Below the pieces are notes generated by a model. It ran no database searches, was not told where the DNA came from, and saw only the letters and a program-made list of their open reading frames with translations. A stretch of DNA of 64,000 nucleotides from Bog-756 sp963741055 (lineage in GTDB: Bacteria > Actinomycetota > Acidimicrobiia > Acidimicrobiales > RAAP-2): contig CAVUGU010000015.1 in the NCBI GenBank assembly GCA_963741055.1, positions 1 to 64,000 on the forward strand, in the 5' to 3' direction. A program made the translations under genes and the position numbers. How positions within the stretch are numbered: the stretch's first letter is position 1; each line of letters starts with the position of its first letter. Shown piece by piece: positions 19,725-29,096 of the stretch.

Positions 19725-21093
19725 ATGCTGACCATGGAGTCCCTCGCCGACGAGATCGCCGCGGGTGCCCTCCACACGGTCGTCGTCGCCTTCCCCGACC
19801 TCCAGGGGCGCCCGGTCGGCAAGCGGGTCACCGGTCGGTTCTTCCTCGACCACGTGGCCTCCGACGGCATCGAGGTCTGCGACTACCTGCTCGCCTGTGA
19901 CGTCGACATGGAGCCGCTCCCCGGCTACCGCTTCGCCAACTGGGAGAGCGGCTACGGCGACCTCCGGGCGGTGGTCGACCCGACCACCATCCGACGGCTG
20001 CCATGGCAACCGGGAAGTGCCATCGTGCTCTGCGACCTCCTGACCATGGCGGGAGAGCCGGTCGAGGTCTCGCCGCGACGCATGCTCCGTCGTCAGATCG
20101 AACGGGCTGCGGAGCGAGGGTACGACGTGCGCTGCGCGACCGAGCTCGAGTTCTACCTCTTTCTCGACTCCTACGCGCAGGCTGCGGAGAGGCGGTGGCG
20201 AGGTCTCGCACCCCATGCGAGCGGCATCGAGGACTATCAGCTCTTCCAGACGTCGCGCGAGGAGTACGTGATCGCGGAGGTCCGGAACCAGATGCTCGAG
20301 GCGGACATCCCGATCGAGTACTCGAAGGGCGAGGCCGGCGTCGGTCAGCACGAGGTCAACGTCACCTACGGCGGGGCACTCGAGACGGCCGACCGACACC
20401 TGGTCTTCAAGAGCGGGGTGAAGGAGATCGCCGAACAGCACGGACGCGCGGTCACCTTCATGGCCAAGTGGTCGATGGAGTCCGCCGGCTCCTCGTGCCA
20501 CCTGCACGCGAGCCTCTGGGATGCGACCAGCGATCGTCCGCTGATGGTGCCCGCCGACGGCGCCTCGAGCACATCGGGCTTCTCGGAGCTGGGTGAGCAC
20601 TTCGTCGCGGGACAGCTGTACGCGGCTCGCCAGCTGGCGTGGTGTTTCGCCCCCTACCTCAACTCGTACCGTCGGTACGTCCCCGATTCGTGGGCTCCGA
20701 CGGCACGTGGCGTGGGGCGAGGACAACCGCACCTGCGGCTTCCGCGCGGTCGGTTCCGGTCCGGGACGCCGGATCGAGAGCCGCATCCCCGGGGCAGACG
20801 TGAACCCCTACGTCGCCCTCGCCGCGGCGATCGCGGCGGGCCTCTACGGGATCGACCACCACCTCGTGCTCCCGCCTGCCTTCACCGGCAACGCTTATCT
20901 GGCGACAGAGCTGGACCGGATTCCCTCGTCGCTCGCGGAGGCGCTGAGCGAGCTCGAGTCGAGCAAGGTGGCGGCCGAGGCATTCGGGCCCGACCTCCAT
21001 CACCACCTGGTGAACACCGCCCGCCAGGAGTGGGCCGCGTCGAACCGGGCAGTCACCGACTGGGAGCTCGCCCGCAACTTCGAGCGGATCTGA
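19725..21093 (+). CDS. glutamine synthetase family ligase, PuuA-like, with a +1 frameshift
   Basis: About 455 residues once corrected. It probably ligates glutamate to an amine with ATP (gamma-glutamylpolyamine synthetase type). Visible are TELEFYLFLDSY (metal/glutamate site), GEAGVGQHEVNV, the ATP-site HLHASLW and NSYRRYVPDSWAPTA. The frame then breaks: an extra base at about 20706 separates DSWAPTA from VAWGEDNRTCGFR, the Arg-rich loop, after which the normal C-terminus runs to RNFERI. ATG 19725 is preferred over TTG 19689 because the family N-terminus (MESLADEIAAGALHTVVV) begins there. Uncorrected, the protein ends with about 150 nonsense residues. Confidence 0.85.
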
Positions 21094-21326
21094 GCCCTTC
21101 GTCGCGGAGCCGACACCTTCTCGTCACCCAATCGACGCGCGCTGTAACCCTCGGCCGACTCGGATCGTTCGTATGAAGGTCCGTGTCCGCGTCGTCGACT
21201 TCGAGTGGACCGCTTTCGGGTTCGAACGATCCGCACTCGATCGACGTCGCGCTCACGCGTGGTCCACGTCGCGTCAACGTCGCGAGAGGCCACCGAGGAT
21301 GCGAGACGGCGCGAGGAGGCGACACG

Positions 21327-22782
21327 ATGGCACGACGAGGGATCGGAGCGAAGTGGCTGGTCCGGGGAGCGGCGGTGCTCTCTCTGGCAGTGGTGGTTGC
21401 GGGCTGCAACGGAACCAACTGGACCATGTTCGGCTTCGATCCCACCCACTCGGGCGACAATTCGCAGGAGACGGTCATCGGTGCGGCCAATGCCGGAAAC
21501 TTGGTCGAAAGGGGATCCACCGCCGCGGTCGACGGGCCCATCGTCTCGGCACCGACCGCGGCCAACGGCATCCTCTACACGACTGCGGACCTCGGGTCGA
21601 AAGACGTCGGCACGCTCTACGCCTACAGCGCAACGGGCGCCACCAAATGCTCCAAGGTACGCCGGAAGACCTGCCGTCCACTCTGGTCGGCGACGCCGGC
21701 CGGTGCCCACAAGCTTCTGTCGTCTCCCACCGTCGATCTTTCGACCGGGACCGTCTACGTCGGCTCGGCGGACGGAGTGCTGTACGCATACAACGCCACA
21801 ACGGGGGCCCTCGAATGGCAGTCGGCGCTGATGGGCGGTTCGGTCGGCTCCTCCCCGACCGTCACCGACGAGTACGTCTACGTCTCCATCGTCTACGGAT
21901 GGACGTTCGCGTTCCCGCTGACCAACGGTTATGACGGCTGAGAATCCCAGCTGTGCGACTCGTGGCAACGGCCAGAGGGTGTGCCGGCCGGAATGGCGGT
22001 ACTCCACACCTGGCGACGTCTACTCGTCCCCGGCCGACGCCAACGGCATCCTGTACTCGAACGTGAGCACCCCGTCGAACACGCTCTACGCCTACGACGA
22101 CGAGCTCGACAGCCACTGCTCCGGCGCGGCGTTCGCCGTACCGTTGGGGGCGACCTGTGCGAACCCGCTGTGGACGGCGAGCACCGACGGTGGGAAGTCG
22201 TCGCCGGCGGTCGCCAACGGGGTGGTGTACATCGGCTCGATCACCGCCGGCCTTCTGGCGTTCTCGGCGACCGGCTCGGCGAACTGCTCGGGTGTGCCGT
22301 ACACCTACCTACAAGGAATGAGCTGCACCCCGATCTGGACCGCCAACACCGGCCGCCAGAACGGTTCCTCTCCCGCGGTCGCCGACGGAATCGTCTACAT
22401 CGGAACCCGCGACGGCCATCTCGACGCATTCGACGCCGCCGGCGGAACCCTCCTCTGGACGGCGGCCACCGGTGGGTCGATCGATTCCGCGCCGGCCATC
22501 GCCGCCGGCGTCGTCTACGTCGGCTGCTCGAACGTCGACGAGTCCGGGGGGCAGACGTGCGGTGCCAACCTCTACGGATTCGGTGTGACCACCGGCAAGC
22601 TGCTCTGGTCGGCCACCACCGAGGGGAGCAGCGGAACCGTCGACCAGTCGCCGATCGTCGTCGACTCGACGGGGAACCGGACCGCCGGCGCCCTCTTCGT
22701 CGGTTCCTCTTCCGGACCGACGGAGTGCGTGGGGACGACGTCCTCGTGCTCGGGCCGGGTCGTCGCGTTCACTCTGCCCTGA
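21327..22782 (+). CDS. PQQ-repeat beta-propeller lipoprotein, split by a +1 frameshift
   Basis: A secreted lipoprotein of about 485 residues. The signal ends in the lipobox VVVAGC. RBS GAGGAGG lies just upstream of ATG 21327. Repeating blades follow: the cores VYVGSADGVLYAYNATTGAL, VYIGSITAGLLAFSAT, VYIGTRDGHLDAFDAAGGTL and YGFGVTTGKLLWSA, each with a following L/IW strand, as in BamB/PQQ-like propellers. Paired Cys in several blades (CSKVRRKTC, CSGVPYTYLQGMSC) probably form loops with disulfides. At about 21930 one extra base gives a stop after LTNGYDG; the next frame resumes with ENPSC and runs to the end. Ligand unknown. Confidence 0.83.
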
Positions 22783-22838
22783 CCGTCCGACCGAGGAGCT
22801 GACCGGTCCGCGCAGCCCGCCGTCCTCTGCCGGCTTCC

Positions 22839-22867
22839 TTGACGCAGGTCAGTGAGGCTGGCACCAT
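22839..22867 (+). promoter_or_regulatory. candidate leu promoter
   Basis: TTGACG at 22839-22844, then a 17-base spacer and CACCAT at 22862-22867. Initiation would fall around 22874-22877, at or just before the ATG of the leader peptide, which would then be leaderless or nearly so. The -10 element is weak, so this is an inference from spacing. Confidence 0.45.
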
Positions 22868-22876
22868 GGTTTGATC

Positions 22877-22915
22877 ATGAAAGCCCTGTGGACCTCGGAA
22901 CTGCTCCTTACCTGA
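22877..22915 (+). CDS. leucine leader peptide upstream of leuA
   Basis: Twelve codons from ATG, encoding MKALWTSELLLT and a stop, with four leucines including three in a row (CTG CTC CTT). Together with the terminator at 22948-22979 this has the layout of a leucine transcription attenuator. Stalling at the Leu codons when charged Leu-tRNA is scarce would change folding of the RNA and let leuA be transcribed. No own RBS is visible, in line with a leaderless start. Confidence 0.72.
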   Translation: MKALWTSELLLT

Positions 22916-22947
22916 CGGCGAGCGCCACATCGCGTTCGCCCGCACAA

Positions 22948-22979
22948 CCTCCTGAGCCGTGATGGCCAGGGGGTTTTTT
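22948..22979 (+). terminator. attenuator terminator of leuA
   Basis: Stem CCTCCTG(A)GCC / GGCCAGGGGG with loop GTGAT, followed directly by six T. This is a classic intrinsic terminator placed between the leader peptide and leuA. Confidence 0.82.
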
Positions 22980-23042
22980 GTTGGCGGCGACGAGGATCAC
23001 ACCACGAGCGGAGACCAGATCGGAGACCGAGGGAGCACTGCC

Positions 23043-24830
23043 GTGAGCACCCAACCCACCAAGACCGTTGCCGGCACCGCGGAGCGACCGACGCAGCATC
23101 GGCTGGCGATGCCGTGCGACGTCTCGCCGATGCCCTTCCACCTCTACCGGCCGTACCGCCCGCTCGTCCTCGCCGATCGGACGTGGCCGGACCAGCAGAC
23201 CACCCGCGCCCCCCGCTGGGCCAGCGTCGACCTGCGTGACGGTAATCAGGCACTGGTCGACCCGATGGACCCCGAGCGCAAGCTCCGCCTGTTCCGGGCC
23301 CTCGCCGAGATCGGGTTCAAAGAGATCGAGGTGGGCTTCCCCTCCGCCTCGCAGCCCGACTACGACTTCCAGCGCCAGATCATCGACGAGGGGATCATCC
23401 CCGACGACGTGACCATCCAGGTGTTGGTCCAGTGCCGCGAAGAGCTGATCGAGCGGACCTTCGAGTCCTTGAAGGATGCCCCGAGGGCAATCGTCCACTT
23501 CTACAACTCGACCTCCGAGCTCCAACGCCGGGTGGTCTTCGGCCTCGATCGCGCGGGGATCATCGAGATCGCGGTAGAGGCCGCACGCCTCTGCAAGGAG
23601 TTCGAGCCGAGCCTCCCCGACACCGACATCCGCTACGAGTACTCCCCCGAGAGCTTCACCGGCACCGAGCCCGAGTTCGCGGTCGAGATCTGCGAGGCGG
23701 TCATGGAGGTGATCGAGCCCACGCCGGAGCGGCCGATCATCCTCAACCTCCCCAACACCGTCGAGATGTACGGACCCCAGGTGTACGCAGACGTCATCGA
23801 GTGGTTCCATCGCACCATCCGTGACCGCGACTCGATCATCCTGAGCCTGCATCCGCACAACGACCGGGGCACCGCGGTGGCGGCCGCGGAGCTCGGCGTG
23901 TTGGCAGGTGCCGATCGGGTCGAAGGGACGCTCTTCGGCAACGGCGAGCGGACTGGCAACGTCGACGTGGTCACCCTCGCGATGAACCTCTTCTCCCAGG
24001 GCATCGACCCCGCGCTCGACTTCGGCGACATCGACAAGGTCCGGCGTGTCGCCGAGTACGCGACCCGGATGCCGATCCATCCGCGCCATCCCTACGCGGG
24101 GGACTTGGTCTACACCGCGTTCTCCGGCTCCCACCAGGACGCCATCAAGAAGGGTTTCGAGGCGCTCGGCGAGGACTACGAGAAGTGGGAGGTCCCGTAC
24201 CTGCCGATCGACCCGAGTCACACAGGCCGGACCTACGAGGCGATCATCCAGGTGAACAGCCAGTCGGGCAAGGGCGGGGTCGCGTACGTCATGGACACCG
24301 AGCACGGGCTCGATCTGCCCCGTCGCCTCCAGGTCGAGTTCTCGAAGGAGGTCCAGGCGATCACCGAGGAGAGCGGCACGGTGATCCCACCCGGGGAGAT
24401 GTGGGAGGTCTTCTCGAAGACCTACCTCCCCGACGATGCCGGGGTGCGCCTTCTCGCGAGCGAAGTGACCACCGGCAGCGGAAGGACCACGGTCAGCGCA
24501 CAGCTGCTGGTCGACGGGCGGCCCCGCACGGTCATGGGCAACGGGAACGGACCGATCGACGCCCTTGTCGCGGGACTCCGCGCCGACCTCGGGGTCGAGT
24601 TCGAGATCAAGGACTACAGCGAACACGCCCTGACTTCGGGGAGTGGCGCCTCCGCCGTCGCCTACGTCGAGGCCGAGGGACCCGACGGGTCGACCTGGTG
24701 GGGGGTGGGGATGGACTCGAGCATCCTCGACGCGTCGCTCGCTGCGGTGGTCAGCGCCGCGAACCGGACGCTTGCGAGTCCGATCGACGTCGGGGAACCG
24801 AGCGACTTGGAAGGTTCGGAAGTCCACTGA
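23043..24830 (+). CDS. leuA: 2-isopropylmalate synthase LeuA
   Basis: 595 residues. It condenses 2-ketoisovalerate with acetyl-CoA, the first committed step of leucine synthesis. The catalytic opening VDLRDGNQALVDPM (about 62) and the metal site LSLHPHNDRGTAVAA (about 280) are present. GNGERTGNVDVV is the family signature. The C-terminal 170 residues (VNSQSGKGGVAYVM, then the repeat ending at LRADLGVEFEIKDYSEHAL) form the leucine-binding regulatory domain. GTG 23043 is preferred: it has GAGGGAG upstream, whereas the in-frame ATG at 22959 lies inside the terminator. Regulated by the attenuator and by leucine feedback. Confidence 0.97.
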   Translation: MSTQPTKTVAGTAERPTQHRLAMPCDVSPMPFHLYRPYRPLVLADRTWPDQQTTRAPRWASVDLRDGNQALVDPMDPERKLRLFRALAEIGFKEIEVGFPSASQPDYDFQRQIIDEGIIPDDVTIQVLVQCREELIERTFESLKDAPRAIVHFYNSTSELQRRVVFGLDRAGIIEIAVEAARLCKEFEPSLPDTDIRYEYSPESFTGTEPEFAVEICEAVMEVIEPTPERPIILNLPNTVEMYGPQVYADVIEWFHRTIRDRDSIILSLHPHNDRGTAVAAAELGVLAGADRVEGTLFGNGERTGNVDVVTLAMNLFSQGIDPALDFGDIDKVRRVAEYATRMPIHPRHPYAGDLVYTAFSGSHQDAIKKGFEALGEDYEKWEVPYLPIDPSHTGRTYEAIIQVNSQSGKGGVAYVMDTEHGLDLPRRLQVEFSKEVQAITEESGTVIPPGEMWEVFSKTYLPDDAGVRLLASEVTTGSGRTTVSAQLLVDGRPRTVMGNGNGPIDALVAGLRADLGVEFEIKDYSEHALTSGSGASAVAYVEAEGPDGSTWWGVGMDSSILDASLAAVVSAANRTLASPIDVGEPSDLEGSEVH

Positions 24831-24891
24831 GGCTTTCGCGATTCGCATTGACCAGTGGACTCGCCGAACGGGGGCGAGAAACGACCACGGA

Positions 24892-24903
24892 TATGATGCG
24901 GCA
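24892..24903 (+). promoter_or_regulatory. -10 element of a possible leaderless transcript
   Basis: TATGAT at 24892-24897 sits five bases before the ATG of the methyltransferase at 24903. A transcript from it would begin at or next to the start codon. No good -35 box is seen. Confidence 0.4.
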
Positions 24904-25850
24904 TGGGTCCACAGCGTCGGGTCGCCACCTCGATGCGAGTCCAGTTGCACAACGCCAAAGGTTGGACGCACCGCGCACGTGCCCGGCTCGTCGCAGCTGA
25001 ATCGGCCGACAAGCGATTCGCCAGATACCACCGACTGGATGACGACCAATGGCACCAGGTCGTGCTCGACTCGATCAACGGGCACAGCGCACTTCCGATG
25101 CCGGGGTTCCCGGCGGCGGATCTTCAAGCCGGATTCGTCGGATCGTCCAACCGGCGTGCGATCGACGAGGGATGGGCCTTCTACATGTTGGTCACCGAGG
25201 AGCGGCGGAGGTCGGGATTACCGCTGGGCAGCGATGCGCACGTGCTGGACTTCGGATGCGGCTGGGGCCGGTATGCGCGAATGTTCCTCCGGGACGTCCC
25301 CGAGAACCACATCTGGTGCGCCGACACCTGGGACCTCGCACTGCAAACCTGCCGCGAAGCGGGTGTGCCCGGACCGAAGGTGCTGCTTCCCCAGATGCCG
25401 CCGTCGGACCTCCCGGCCGATCGGTTCGACCTCGTCGTCGCCTACTCGGTGTTCTCACACCTCTCACCGGACGCCCATGCCGCTTGGTCGAAGGAGTTCG
25501 CCCGGGTGGTCCGGCCCGGAGGGCTCGCCTTCGTGACCACTCAGGCTCGATGGTTCCTCGACGACTGCAAAGAGCTGAGGGACCATCCGGAGAAGGTCTC
25601 GACGGTCTGGCAGGAGCATCTCGCGAGCTCCTTCGTCGATCACGAGGGCTCGCTCGACCTCTACGACCGGGGTTCGTTCCTGTTCGCGCCGACAGGCGGG
25701 GCCGGCCAGGAGGGCGCCTTCTACGGCGAGGCGGTGGTCCCGCGGGCCGTCTTCGAGGAGGTGTGGGGCGGACACTTCGACGTGGTCGACTTCGTCGAGG
25801 ATCGTGCGCGATGCCCGCAGGCAGTGGCCATCCTGCGTCGGCACGTCTGA
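24903..25850 (+). CDS. class I SAM-dependent methyltransferase
   Basis: 315 residues. The SAM-binding motif I is VLDFGCGWGRYARMF (about 113). ADTWDLALQTCREAG follows as motif II, and VVRPGGLAFVTTQARWF is the post-III strand. An N-terminal extension of 100 residues precedes the fold. The substrate is unknown. A second methyltransferase starts 11 bp downstream and a sulfotransferase follows in the opposite direction, which suggests a group that decorates a small molecule, lipid or surface glycan. Probably leaderless (see 24892). Confidence 0.83.
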   Translation: MGPQRRVATSMRVQLHNAKGWTHRARARLVAAESADKRFARYHRLDDDQWHQVVLDSINGHSALPMPGFPAADLQAGFVGSSNRRAIDEGWAFYMLVTEERRRSGLPLGSDAHVLDFGCGWGRYARMFLRDVPENHIWCADTWDLALQTCREAGVPGPKVLLPQMPPSDLPADRFDLVVAYSVFSHLSPDAHAAWSKEFARVVRPGGLAFVTTQARWFLDDCKELRDHPEKVSTVWQEHLASSFVDHEGSLDLYDRGSFLFAPTGGAGQEGAFYGEAVVPRAVFEEVWGGHFDVVDFVEDRARCPQAVAILRRHV

Positions 25851-25860
25851 CGAGTCGTCC

Positions 25861-26551
25861 GTGTCCGAACTCAGCCACGACCCGATCGGGCAGCCGGCCC
25901 CGCGGGGCAGGCGCACCAAGAACGACGCCATCGCCAGGCGAGACCGGTTCATCAACGATCAGCTGACCGGCTTGGCCAAGGAGGACCTCGTCGTCAACGT
26001 CGGCTGCGGGATGGTCCGTCGATTCGAAGTCGACACGCCGGGCCGCTATCTCGCGACCGATCTCCGCGGCGCTGTCCAACGTCGACTTCTCCTCCGATGC
26101 CACCGCGCTGCCACTGGCCGACGACTCGGTCGACGCCGTGGTCTGCCTCGAGCTGCTCGAGCACGTGCCGGAGCCGAAGTCGGTGCTGGCGGAGCTGGCC
26201 CGGATCCTCCGGCCGGGAGGGATGGTGCTCATCTCGGTACCGTCGGCGGTCCCGCGTCACGACGACCACGACTTCTGGCGCTTTACCGCGGAAGGGCTCG
26301 AACGGCTCTGCTCCGAGTTCTTCCCCTGCGGCAGGGTCGAGGTCTTCGGCGGGACCTTCGAAGCGCTCGGTTACCTCGGCTTCTACTACCTCTCGCTCGT
26401 CCTGCACCGGGTCGGGATCAAGGGCAGGGCCCTCGCCGACGCCCTTCCCGCGACGGGCCACTGGCTCGACGAGCACAACTCGTGGTCGACGTCCACCTCG
26501 GCACTCCACACGCTCGCCTTCGATCTGCTCTTCGTCGGGAAGGCGAGCTGA
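25861..26551 (+). CDS. class I SAM-dependent methyltransferase with a +1 frameshift
   Basis: About 229 residues when corrected. The first part (VSELSHDPIGQ, then DLVVNVGCGMVRRFEVDTPG with motif I, and LATDLR) is in one frame. The rest (ALSNVDFSSDATALPLADDS, VVCLELLEHVPEP, RILRPGGMVLISVPS) is in the next, the extra base being near 26068. The DATALPLAD-SVD-V-C-E-LEHV layout is characteristic of the UbiE/BioC-like methyltransferase_11 family. GTG 25861 follows the previous stop by 10 bases. Substrate unknown. Confidence 0.78.
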
Positions 26552-26610
26552 AGGGCCGAGCGTCGACGACCTTGCACCGCGCGGCGATCAGCAGCCCGGC
26601 TCGACCCTCT

Positions 26611-27488
26611 TCATCGATACCCGAGCTCCCGGACCAGCGGCCCGCAGGAGAAACGCAGCAGAACAGCCAGAGCAAGGTTCGGCGGTTGCCACCGCCCGGC
26701 ACCGACCGACGAGGAGAAGACCTTGGCGTCGAGGGGCGCCTCGGTCGGAGGTGTCTTCGTGGCGGCAACGCCGACACGATTCGATGGGCGCTCGTCAGCC
26801 CCCGGGCTTCGATCCGCCGGTGTCGTTCGTTCCTCTCCCGGCCGACGACCCATGGTTGGCAACTGTTTGAACTGCAGGACTCGATCGTCCCACGGTTCGT
26901 CCATCCACTCGATCAGTTCGCGAATGATCCGGCTCGGGAGAGCGGACCATCTCCTCGTAGCGGATCTCGAAGTACCGGTCAGGGTGGGCGGCGCCGAATT
27001 TACGGGCACGCCGAACATGGTGCGCCCACGACTGCACCCCCCGCACCGCTCGACGAAATCCCCAGCGACGCCGCCAGGAATCGAGAACGTCATGCGGATC
27101 GCGGATGACGTGCACGATCTGGCAATCGGGGAACAGCGAGTCGAGGAAGTTCGGGATCATCGCATAGCCCGGGCTACTTGTCCACCCAACGCGTCTTCCC
27201 GAGCTGCGCGGCACGCTGGACGTGCAGCCACAGGAAGAGGTCGCGCAGTTGGCCGTGCCACTCCTCGTCGGTGACGAGAAACTCGCCCACGTGAAGGTTC
27301 TCGCGTTCCAAGTCCGCGACGTGGCGCAAGAAGAGCGTCTCGGGACCACAGCTGATGTTCGGATGGGCGTCGAGCATCTGCCTCACGAGGGTGGTTCCCG
27401 AGCGCGGACATCCCACGACGAACACGGGCCGAGAGCGGTACAGGGCGGCCTCGGCCGCATCGAGACCTGCCCCCTTTTGCACGGCCAC
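26611..27488 (-). CDS. sulfotransferase family protein, broken by two +1 frameshifts
   Basis: About 292 residues in three frames. The N-terminus holds the PAPS loop VFVVGCPRSGTTLVRQMLDA (about 22-41). It stops at WVDK; an extra T at about 27176 hides the continuation SPGYAMIPNFLDSLFPDCQ and VIRDPHDVLDSWRRRWG (3'-phosphate site). At about 26937 an extra C in a CCC run cuts RYEEMVRSP from SRIIRELIEWMDEPWDD. All parts match the order of bacterial sulfotransferases. It lies between the methyltransferases and the FGGY kinase. The acceptor is unknown. Confidence 0.8.
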
Positions 27489-27535
27489 GACCCTAACCTA
27501 GCGAGCGCATTCGACCGGCGTCTGATCGACCGGGC

Positions 27536-29096
27536 TCAGAACCGGTTGAGTTTCCTGAAGATGCCCTTGGTCTGCTTGTAGAGGTTCACGAACTCGCCGA
27601 AGAGGAGTTCGTACTCGGCGGCGTTGGACCGATCCGGAGAGAAGGTCTTCCGCACCTCGACCATCGCGGGGATCTGCTCCGGGGTGATCCGTCCGAGCGC
27701 CACCAGACAGATCAGCGCCGCACCCCGGACGTTGGCGAGCACCGGGTCGGCGACTTGTCGGATCTCGCGTCCGGTCACGTCCGCGTGGATCTGGCACCAC
27801 TGCTCGGAGTTGGCACCACCCCCGATGAACGCGAGCGACTCGAAGCGTCGGCCGGCGAACTTCTCGACTGCGTCGAGCAGCCAGCGCGAATTGAAGGCCA
27901 CCCCCTCGTACACCGCGCGGACCATCTCGGCCTTGGTCGTCGAAAGCGAGAGATTGTGAAAACCCCCTCGGATCGTGTGGTCGTCGACCGGCGAACGCTC
28001 GCCGTTGAGCCAGGGGGTGAAGAGCACCCGGCCGCTGCCGGCATCGACCGAGTCGACCATCGCGCCCATCTCCTCGAAATCCGCGGCAAAGCGAAGGTTG
28101 TCGCGGAGGAAGGTCAGACAGGCGCCGGCGGTCTCGTGCTCGTCGGCGATCACGTACTTGCCGGCGAGCGCCGCGGGGATCGAGGCCACGTTGCTCGTCG
28201 GCGCGGTCTTCTTGAAGGGCACGTGAGCCGAGATCCACGAGGAAGTCCCGATGTAGAGGTGTGGGTCGTAGTCGGCGACCGCGCCCGAGCCGAACACCGC
28301 CGAGTGCACGTCGCCCGAGCCGGTCGAGACCGGCAAACCGGCCGGAAGCCCGAGCTCGGAGGCGGCTCCCTCGGCGAGGCTCCCGAGGATGGAGCCCGGC
28401 GGGACCAACTCGGGCAGTTTCGACCGCTCCAGCCCGGTCACCTCCAGAAGTCGTCGGTCGTAGACGACGTTGTCGATCTTCCGGTTGTCGGTCACCCAGT
28501 GCGCAGCGATCGAATCGAACGAGGCGCACCGTCGACCGGTGAGCCGCAGGTTGAGATAGTCGACCGGCTCGAGGAACACGGCCGTGTCGCGGTACACGTC
28601 GGGAAACGCGTCGCGCAGGAAGAGGATGTGGGCGGTGGGGTCCTTACCGGAGAGACCGGGAGCGCCGCCGGTGAGCTGAATGAAGCGCAGGATCTTCCTC
28701 GGGTCGTAGCCGAGGACGTTGACCGGACCCCCGACCACTCGGCGGATCGCACGGTTTCCCCGCGAGTCCATCCAGATCACCGCCGGCCGTAGTGGTCGGT
28801 CGTCGGTCGCCCACCGCGACGGTGCCCGACCACTGTGCGGTGCACCCCATCCCGGCCAGCGCCCCGGGCGACACCGAGGCCTCGGCGACGGCCCGTCGGG
28901 TCGCCGAGCAGATCGCCGACCACCACTCGTCCGGGTTCTGCTCGGCGCCACCGTCGGGGAGCAGGTCGAGCGCCACCCGTTCGGTCGCATGGGCCACGAT
29001 GCGACCGTCGGTGGCCACCACCGCCACCTTCGGGCCGCCGGTGCCGAGGTCGACCGCGACCACGTACTCCTCGGTGGCCTTTGCCGCATTGGTCAC
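27536..29096 (-). CDS. FGGY-family carbohydrate kinase (xylulokinase-like) with a +1 frameshift
   Basis: About 520 residues after correction. It phosphorylates a sugar or polyol with ATP. N-terminal VVAVDLGTGGPKVAVVA is the phosphate-1 site; the central IWMDSRGNRAIRR and STGSGDVHSAVFGSGAVAD and the C-terminal FIGGGANSEQWCQIHADVTG are FGGY landmarks. At about 28811 an extra G in a GGG run separates WSGTVAV from ATDDRPLRPAVIWMD. The GTG start overlaps the ileS stop. The last 40 residues (NLYKQTKGIFRKLNRF) are family-typical. Xylulose is a guess at substrate. Confidence 0.85.

Noticed and set aside
22908..25127. 739-codon minus-strand frame opposite leuA
   Set aside because: Antisense shadow of leuA; leuA has all catalytic motifs, an RBS and an attenuator.
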